The notes beneath the pieces were generated by a model that saw only the letters and a list, made by a program, of their open reading frames with translations, did not search any database and had not been told where the DNA came from. A stretch of 64,000 bases of DNA. Source: Clavaria fumosa (Eukaryota; Basidiomycota; Agaricomycetes; Agaricales; Clavariaceae). A program made the translations under genes and the position numbers. Shown here one piece after another: positions 57,550-64,000 of this stretch (the stretch's first letter is position 1; each line of letters opens with the position of its first letter). The stretch is taken from positions 4,816,501 to 4,880,500 of the forward strand of contig OX637795.1 of the NCBI GenBank assembly GCA_951802425.1. Reading direction: 5' to 3'.

Positions 57550-58995
57550 ATGCCGACATCAGCGAACTTGAACGAAACCGAGACTGAGCTTCAGCGCAAG
57601 ACGCGACCCTTCGAACAAGCCGAAGCGATCAGTAACGAGGCGAACCTGACATTGATGGAGGCCGCGACGGCTCGCAGAAGTTCGGAGGATTCGGCGCGTG
57701 TTGCGCATGGCAGGCGGTCGGAGGCCAAATCGAAATCGCCAACGCCCGGTCCGTCAAAATCCAGGAGATATGTATCTAGGGGGTCTGATTCTGAGTCAGC
57801 GGACTCCGATCCAGAGCCAGTGAGGAAGAAGGCGCGGAGGAAGGCGCGGGTGGCGAAAGGTTCGAAATCCGGAGACTGGACCAAGGCCGAGTTGCTGAAG
57901 GAGTTCAAAGCGAGTGAACTCATAGCGGACCATCTCTGTGATAGCCTTGAAGTTATGGAACAAGCTTCCGAAAGTTTGCGGGGGACGTATGACACAGAGG
58001 TGGCGAAGGTGGAGAAGGTGACGAAGGAGTTGGGCGAAGCGAAGCGCGAGTTGGGTGAAGCGAAGCGCGAGTTGGATGAAGCGAAGCGCGAGTTGGATGA
58101 AGTGAAGCGCGAGTTGGATGAAGTGAAGCGCGAGTTAGACGAAGCGAAGCGCGCGTTGGGGGAGAAGGACAGGACGGTGGGGAGCCCGCATCTGGTCGCG
58201 GATCTGCAGCGCGAACTCGCGACGCTCAAGCAGCAGGTGGTGGAACCCGAACAGAGGACAGTGTACGTGGAGCAGTTTGGGGGGGAGGCGGGCTTGGAAA
58301 GGAGACTAGAGGATTCAGAGCGCAAGTTGCAGGAGTTTGAAAGCGTCTTCGAAGCATCGCACCGCAGGATGCAAGGTGACTGCTCTCCCTTTAAATTTCG
58401 TCGTTATCTGATATATGTCGTTGCCATGGAAGTGAGGGAGAGAGAGGCACGATCGGAATTGGAGACGATGATAGAGGACAGAGATAGTGAGTTCGAGCCT
58501 TGTGAGTACGGAGGCCAGGTTAATGTAACACAATTTTTTTTTAGGAGTACAAGTGTTGTTGGACGAGGCGCGAGCTGGATTAAAGACAAACCAGGATGCT
58601 GTGGAAGCGAGCGCAGCGACGGAACGGGGTAAGTAAATGACGTGTCCGAGAATATATTACTAACTGCGACTTGATTAGATCTTTGTGCTACTTTGGATGG
58701 CGTGAACGACGCGCTCCACGAGTTGCGTGCACGAGGGCGACGTGGGTTGGAGGTCGTCTTTTTCGCATACGACAACTTGTTGCGGAAGTTAGATGCCGGA
58801 GCTTCAAAGTCGTGGGCGGTCGAATGCGTGTCGAAGGAGCAGAAGCGTTTGCTGGAGGAGCTGCGGGAATATCCCAGAGTTGACCAGTTCGGGATACTAA
58901 TGGAGGATCCGGAGGAGGAAGAGAGCAAAGAAGAAGAGGATGCGGAGGACGAAGCAGAGGGGCGGCGGAAGGGAAAAGAACCTGCCCGCAAGTAG
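57550..58995 (+). CDS. Coiled-coil protein with heptad tandem repeat and basic NLS-like segment
   Basis: Model: exons 57550-58375, 58433-58501, 58548-58628, 58679-58995 (430 residues). Introns are 57, 46 and 50 bp; the last contains a good branch site (tactaac). Residues 60-106 are Ser-rich, acidic and then basic (VRKKARRKARVAKGSK), likely a nuclear localisation signal. Residues 160-208 are seven tandem 7-residue units (ELDEAKR type), an in-frame 21-bp repeat forming ideal heptads. More helix follows and the C-terminus is acidic (EEEDAEDEAEG). The gene is divergent from gene B and convergent with the gene ending at 59088. Function unknown; a structural nuclear or scaffold protein is possible. 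A family member of the minus-strand genes by style, not by clear alignment. Confidence 0.8.
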
Positions 58996-59087
58996 ACTGT
59001 AAAATTTCTCCTTTGTTTCATACCAATATATTTTATTCCATTCTATTGGTGATATTAGTATACAATAAAAGACAACGTCGGGCAGGT

Positions 59088-60244
59088 TCAGTTTCTCCCC
59101 TCCCATGCTTCCACTAACTTTAAGAGCGCCTCGTTCAACTCGCCCAATGCCACAGACCATCGCTCTATCTCATCGAACCGTCGCTGATTCACGAGGAAAA
59201 GTCGCTCCATTGCCCGCAGTCGCGCCTTCTCCGCTTTTGCCACATCCTCTTCAGCGAACCAGAGCCTGCGGAGAACCACCCCTGCTGACGATAGTGCTCT
59301 ATTTAGCTCGCCGGAGTCATCGCGGTCATTGAGGTCCTCGCGGTCGGTTTCCGTTTCGTCGATGACTTCGTTTTTGTCCGTACCTCCATTACCTCCAGAA
59401 TCGTTATCGTCACCTTCTGCTCGAAGTCCACGTGTTGGATGCGGTCCACATGTCATCCGGGGGTATGGTGTGCGAACGAGTGGGCGGGAAGGGTCTGGAT
59501 GCGGTCCACATGTCATCCGGGGATATGGTGCGCGAACGAGTGGGCGGGAAGGGCCTGGGACCTCGTTCCGGTATCCCGCCCCAGTTCGCCTTGGCACGTT
59601 CGACATGGATGGTCTTAGTCGTGGGTTTCCGTGCGGTCCGTGACCGGGTGAACGGGAGGTACCAGGCATCTGAGATGTTTCAACCTGTTAGTTTTCTAAA
59701 TACTGGAAACAGAAACAGGTGACGTACGTGAGATCCGCGACTCCCAGACACCCCCGTAGGCGGGCCAATGACCCCCTCAGCCTCGCTTCGGCCTTTTCGA
59801 ACTGCCTCTCCTGCTTCTGTGTGTCGCGACAGAAGCACCGCCCTCGTCGCTTCTTCTTGGGCCCGCAGCTGCGCAGCCATATGCTCTCCGTATCGCTCAC
59901 CCCATCGCCGGAGTTGGTCCCTCACCGTCTTCATCCTGGATATAATTTGTCGTATGTGGGCGAGCCTATCGTCTGACACAGAACCCACTCCGGCCATGTC
60001 GACCATTTCGTTTCCCTATGCAAGTCATCGATTCAATGTGTCGTAAAAATGGGTCAGCAAAAAATGGGTATACCACGATGAACTCAGCGACTCTCAACCA
60101 ATCTTCGACCCTCCGAGATGTTTCGTTGTTCGATATGTCGTAGGCGATGCAGTCGTCACGGTGCGAACGCATCTTTGACAGGATGCCCAATAGTTGTTGA
60201 CCACGTCGAAGAGCATCTGGGATGTTGTACAGGGGGGTATCCAT
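59088..60244 (-). CDS. Gene C: coiled-coil protein, paralogue of gene B
   Basis: Model: exons 60244-60074, 60015-59728, 59684-59088 (171, 288, 597 bp; 351 residues), introns 58 and 43 bp, all phase 0. Exon 1 is exactly as long as in gene B and shares the pattern GxxLxxxLxxxxxHxDDxxA(F/Y)(E/D)(L/I)SN. Exon 2 (RQIISRMKTVRDQLRRWGER) parallels gene B's exon 2 start (ETTELRDQLERWSRRYQRR). Exon 3 has a short duplicated Pro/Arg segment (PYPRMTCGPHP twice), an acidic stretch and a coiled coil ending SVALGELNEALLKLVEAWEG, clearly like gene B's C-terminus. Its 3' end lies 92 bp from the stop of the convergent plus-strand gene. Function unknown. Confidence 0.8.
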
Positions 60245-60634
60245 TTTCAGAATAGAGCCTGTAAACAATAACGACTCAGTGTATGTATAGTAGGTGACAA
60301 TGACGTGATACATACCAAGCGTGAAAGGGACAGTAGCTTGTAATGTTGTCGGCACGAAAAGGCCGGTTGATATCGACCGATGAGAGCGGCGCGACGATAG
60401 CAGAGAATGTGGACACAACTCAGTGTCCACAGCCCATGCAATAACGACGCGGTGTTGGTTGAGTGATCGACAACAAGATCGAAAGTATGAGGAGAGATGG
60501 TGACGTGGCACAAGATGATCACGTGTTGGTAACGCAGATAACGCCCATAACCCCGTTAACGCTGGGATGGGTCACGTGGAAATACCTGGGTGTCCGAGTT
60601 TTCTTGGTGTCTATTTCGCTATCGGCTTTAGTAT
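60245..60634. other. Upstream region of gene C
   Basis: 60259-60315 looks like a 57-bp 5' intron (gtatgtatcacg ... tttacag on the minus strand). The preceding ~180 bp resemble the region upstream of gene B, including a conserved frame (LWTLSCVHILC versus LWALSCVHTPC). Whether this is 5' UTR, an upstream ORF or an N-terminal extension is unresolved. Confidence 0.5.
60517..60562 (-). promoter_or_regulatory. Conserved upstream module, copy 2
   Basis: 46-bp match to 56120-56165 with two differences, about 275 bp upstream of gene C's ATG. Confidence 0.65.
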
Positions 60635-60996
60635 GTAGCTGATAGTTGGTGGTGTACTTGAGTGTTAAGGTCGCGGCGTCATGAGTAAGTGGAATGTGGG
60701 GCTGCGCCATTGTTGGCTTGTAGTCGTGAGTACGGTAAGAAAGCGAAAGGAATCGCGAAGGATCTGGGAGATAGCGAAAGATGTCGGGAGGCGCGTGAGG
60801 GGTTCCACGAGTTTTCCAGAGGGTTTCGGGAGCTTTTTAGGAGTTGGTAGGCTTGAATTGGGCTGGAAAAGTGAGTAAGTCTTGATGTAACCCCGCTTCG
60901 GGGACCAAGTAATCTTGATAGTTGATCGGTCTTAGCGAGTTCACAGGACCGGTCACCAACAAATCGATCTTCGGTATTACTTACAGGCCCTAACAA
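60635..60996. repeat. Rearranged LTR-A relic retaining CpG
   Basis: 60640-60886 matches the TGACA-side third of LTR-A in plus orientation. 60905-60996 matches the other end in the opposite orientation, finishing ggccctaaca. CpGs are intact here (ggtcgcggcgtc; cttagcgagtt), unlike in the copies below 50 kb. Confidence 0.75.
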
Positions 60997-61020
60997 GAAC
61001 AGTGATAGTTCATACAGACT

Positions 61021-62606
61021 CTACGGACAAGTCATCTCAAATTCATCCCAAAGGGATTGATGAGTGAACCAAACGATGGAGACTCTCTGCCCACCTTCCC
61101 AGGCTTCAACTTCGTGGGGGAGTATATGACCTCGTAAGAGTACGATAGTCCCGGGTTCGTAACTTAACCTAAGGTTCAGCCTAGGTATAGCCAGATGAAC
61201 TTTCCGAAATTCGCCCAACGTGAGCAACGGGACCCAGGCTCTCACTGGATCGGAGCGGTCGGCATGTAGCGCCGTTTGGCGGTTCCACATAATGGCTCGC
61301 CCCTCCATCAGAGACGGATCGATGGAGTCAATTGCTCTCGCGAATGGGTATTTTCGATGCACTGCTTCCCTTAGCTGGGCTAACGCCAAATATTGGGTGG
61401 GGTCCAGGCGTTCGATGATGCCGTTTATCTGTGACGAAGTCACTGCAAAGGCTTCCTTCAGAGCCATCGCCCGGGAGAAACGTCGTCCAGTTTTCATCAG
61501 ATCCGCAGAGGCAACAACAGGCTCACACTGTGATAATGAAGTAGTAGATTGACAAATACGGAAAGGAGGTTCAGTTCCACTTACTGTACGGCCAATGGCG
61601 TGCCAACCAGAGACCAGCTTGACGATTCCAGAGTGCTCGTTCACCTTTCGAATATATGTCGTCGGTCGGTCCCGACCGCATTTGTCTGCACCACCGCCGA
61701 AAGTGGGAGGGCATACTCTCGCAAATTCCTCAGTCGCTTGGTAGAGCGTCTCCTGATTGGGGAAAATGAGATGGTGGGTTGCGTTGTGAACAGTGTATGC
61801 GAAATGACTCACTCGTGCTTTAACCCCAAGACCACCTGGCAGATGGAGGAGGACTTCGACGCCATCTGAACTAACAGCTATCCTGGGATGATTATCCATC
61901 CACTCTCGACATGGCTCTGGATGACTGTCGTCTTGCATCGATCGAAAGTAGATGGAGGACAATGGGCTCCTGATTGCGGAAGAATAACTAAAAGAATCGA
62001 ATACAGCTGGGCCTATCCTCAGCATCCTGTGTCTTGGGACACAAAAGGCGATATTTACTCACTGGATTTTTGACGCGCACGATCAACAAGCTTAAACATA
62101 AGACGTCTTATACTTGTCTGCATCTTCCCTTGAATATACGAGGCACTGATATTCTTCTGCGTCAGGGACATTTTCTGATGCTCTCGATTGAACAAATGCA
62201 TACCTGCCACTCGCCGGGGTACGCTTTCTCTCGGGCTCCTTGACAATGTCGTCGTCTTGGTCGGTCAGAAAATCGTCGAATATGTCCTTATTCCCAAACA
62301 ACCGAAGGCATTCGTCGTCCCAGTCCCAGTCATCTGACATGGTGCTACGATCCGTAGCATCATCGGTGGCTTCACCATCTGGGCCTTCTGTTTTCCTACA
62401 CAACTTGATTAGATCTATCAGAATTTTAAGAGAAAGTCCTTACAAAATCGTATCTAACAAACCAGACATATCGAAGGTTGGACAAGATGCATTGGCTCCC
62501 CCACCGAGATGAGTGTCGACACCTGATGCATTGTCTGTGAACGTGGGGTCAAGACGAATACAAGAATAGAACAATGATCATGAGTTTCAGAAATAGAATT
62601 GCTGAG

Positions 62607-62638
<32 letters not shown>

Positions 62639-64000
62639 ACAATCGCTAGCGCGCCGCCATTGACAAGCAACGCCGACCTTCCAATCGACGCGCTCGTATC
62701 AGATCGCAACAGTGTAGGCAACAAGAAATACGTTCGTATTCCGAAGAGGTGTAGTATACAAGGCAGGCAGGCAAATTTCGAAGACTAACCTCCTCCTCCC
62801 GTCCCACTCGATGAGGGGCCGCCTTCTCTGATGCTATGGGAGAGACCACCCCCATGTTTCAACTAGAAATGCAACTGTTGGTCAATGGATTGTCGAGAAA
62901 AAAAAAAAGGAGGCAAGAAAGGATAGAACAAAGAAGGCATTGTGTAGCTACACACCTTTTTCGAAGGACGCATGACTGGCATATCGTCATTCTCATCCTC
63001 GTCTTCGCTCGTATCGACAGGCCGGTGAGACGGCACGGCGACGATTGGGGCTGCCCCTAAGGCAGGGAGACGCTCCGGCGGAGGCGGTGACATTTTCTGT
63101 CCGATGTCCTGTTGGATCGGCTTCTCATGCAAGTAGAGCCAACGCCCGCGACGTGACACTACATCGCCCTGTTTCCTAGTCGCAAATGATGCGAAACATT
63201 GGATGAGGGGGAAGGGGAAACCAAACACGTCGATGTCGACGACTCCAGCCGGAACCAGAAGAGGATGGTCGAGTGCGATCTGTATTCTGTTACTGCGGTC
63301 GAAATATTGATGCGATCGCACACTACACTCGAACTTGGTCGACCCGACCAAGACATCTTGCCCAGTCGTTGGATGCTTCTCCATTATGTACCTTGTCCAT
63401 CTCTTAGACCCAGGCCAACGCGAAACTGGAGGTGGACAGACCCATGGTACCCTCATCAGATCTACGACCTGAGTATCGTGCGCAACGAAAGGAAATTGAT
63501 GACCGCAACCAGCGACGGGGTTTATGGCCATGCTGGAAGAGGCGACGGCATCGGATGAAGGGGTCGGGGGAGGGACGCGGGCCGAGTCTGTGCTACGACG
63601 CCGGGTGGGGCTTGAACCAAAGTGCGGCGCTGGGGCGAGAACTGGGGCAGGGTTCGGATGAGAGGACGGTATTGGGGCAGGGCCTTGGAGAGAGGGTAGA
63701 GGCGTGTGTTCGAGACGGGTGGGGGCAGGATCGCGTGGTGCGACTGGGGCCGTCTTTGGGTGAGAGGGTGGTGGCGCGTGCTTGGGGCGGATGGGGTTCG
63801 GGTGGGATGGTAGCGCATGGGTGGGGGAAGGAGCGGGCGCTTGGCTGGGGGCAGGTCCAGGAGCGGGGAAAAGGGTGGGGCCAGGAGCGGGGGTGAGGGT
63901 ACGGGCAGGGCCAGGAGTGGGGGCAGGGGCGGAGTATGGTAATTCGTTGGGGGATGGACGGAGCATAACACTCCCCATATCAGCCAACAATGGGGATTCG
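61021..64000 (-). CDS. TET/JBP-type 2OG-Fe(II) dioxygenase with long N-terminal extension (5' end outside window)
   Basis: Model, 3' to 5' in window: exons 61021-61527, 61585-61752, 61813-62012, 62063-62145, 62204-62395, 62444-62534, 62790-62862, 62956 to the edge; all phases agree. Introns 57, 60, 50, 58, 48, 255 and 93 bp. From 63990, ~782 residues: Pro-rich 1-130; an unrecognised domain (RWPGSKRWTRYIMEKHPTTG); acidic linker; helical SASYIQGKMQTSIRRLMFKL; C-terminal double-stranded beta-helix. Expected active-site residues are present: iron ligands H702-x-D704 (LHADRSDP) and H752 (LPHEV), 2-oxoglutarate Arg R762 (GGQR), then SIVWFTHQSLW. Basidiomycete TET/JBP enzymes of this type are thought to oxidise 5-methylcytosine. 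The 62012 acceptor could instead be 61931, which also keeps frame. Confidence 0.8.
62611..62638 (+). repeat. 28-base G homopolymer
   Basis: Uninterrupted G28 on the plus strand (C28 on the coding strand) inside the 255-bp intron of the dioxygenase gene. Its length may be unreliable in the assembly. Confidence 0.95.

Noticed and set aside
57591..58325. 244-codon minus-strand Ser-rich ORF
   Set aside because: Shadow of the plus-strand coiled-coil gene, whose exons, phases and heptads are coherent.
63432..63896. Plus-strand Gly/Arg-rich ORF at the right edge
   Set aside because: Antisense to the Pro-rich N-terminus of the dioxygenase gene; composition is the mirror of Pro codons.

Overview
The window looks like nuclear DNA of a repeat-rich basidiomycete (probably Agaricomycetes). 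Protein-coding genes have many short introns of about 43-93 bp with GT..AG ends. A nearly intact chromodomain Ty3/gypsy element uses fungal-style self-priming, and one gene encodes a 2OG-Fe(II) dioxygenase of the fungal TET/JBP type. No rRNA, tRNA, CRISPR array or bacterial operon structure was seen. Species cannot be told from the sequence alone.

Positions 1-50.4 kb are a transposon graveyard. Most of it is visibly poor in CpG and rich in TpG/CpA, and pseudogene stop codons repeatedly sit where CGA (Arg) is expected, as after C-to-T change of methylated CpG or RIP. It holds about ten copies or fragments of one LTR family (here LTR-A), relics of three Ty3/gypsy lineages, a truncated Ty1/copia element (38.96-41.6 kb), several minisatellites, arrays of short hairpin repeats, and large near-perfect palindromes at 3557-5022, 25990-28263, 42110-43410 and 50229-50430. 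A younger CpG-rich gypsy element (11889-17504, LTRs differing at 2 of 291 positions, 5-bp target duplication GCCAA) sits inside this decayed DNA.

From about 50.4 kb base composition changes sharply to CpG-rich and genes appear. Three minus-strand genes (52.1-53.6, 54.0-55.8, 59.1-60.2 kb) look like a local family: a short first exon (exactly 171 bp in two of them), low-complexity middle exons and a coiled-coil C-terminus. One carries a Zn2Cys6-type cysteine cluster between coiled coils; another contains a tandemly repeated intron+exon cassette in which every intron is exactly 52 bp. A plus-strand coiled-coil gene (57.5-59.0 kb) lies between them. The last gene (61.0 kb to the right edge, minus strand) encodes the TET/JBP-like dioxygenase behind a long proline-rich N-terminus; a 28-base G run lies in one of its introns.

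The exon models are my own: I chose splice sites by GT..AG consensus, reading-frame continuity and total length divisible by three. They have not been checked against transcripts or databases.
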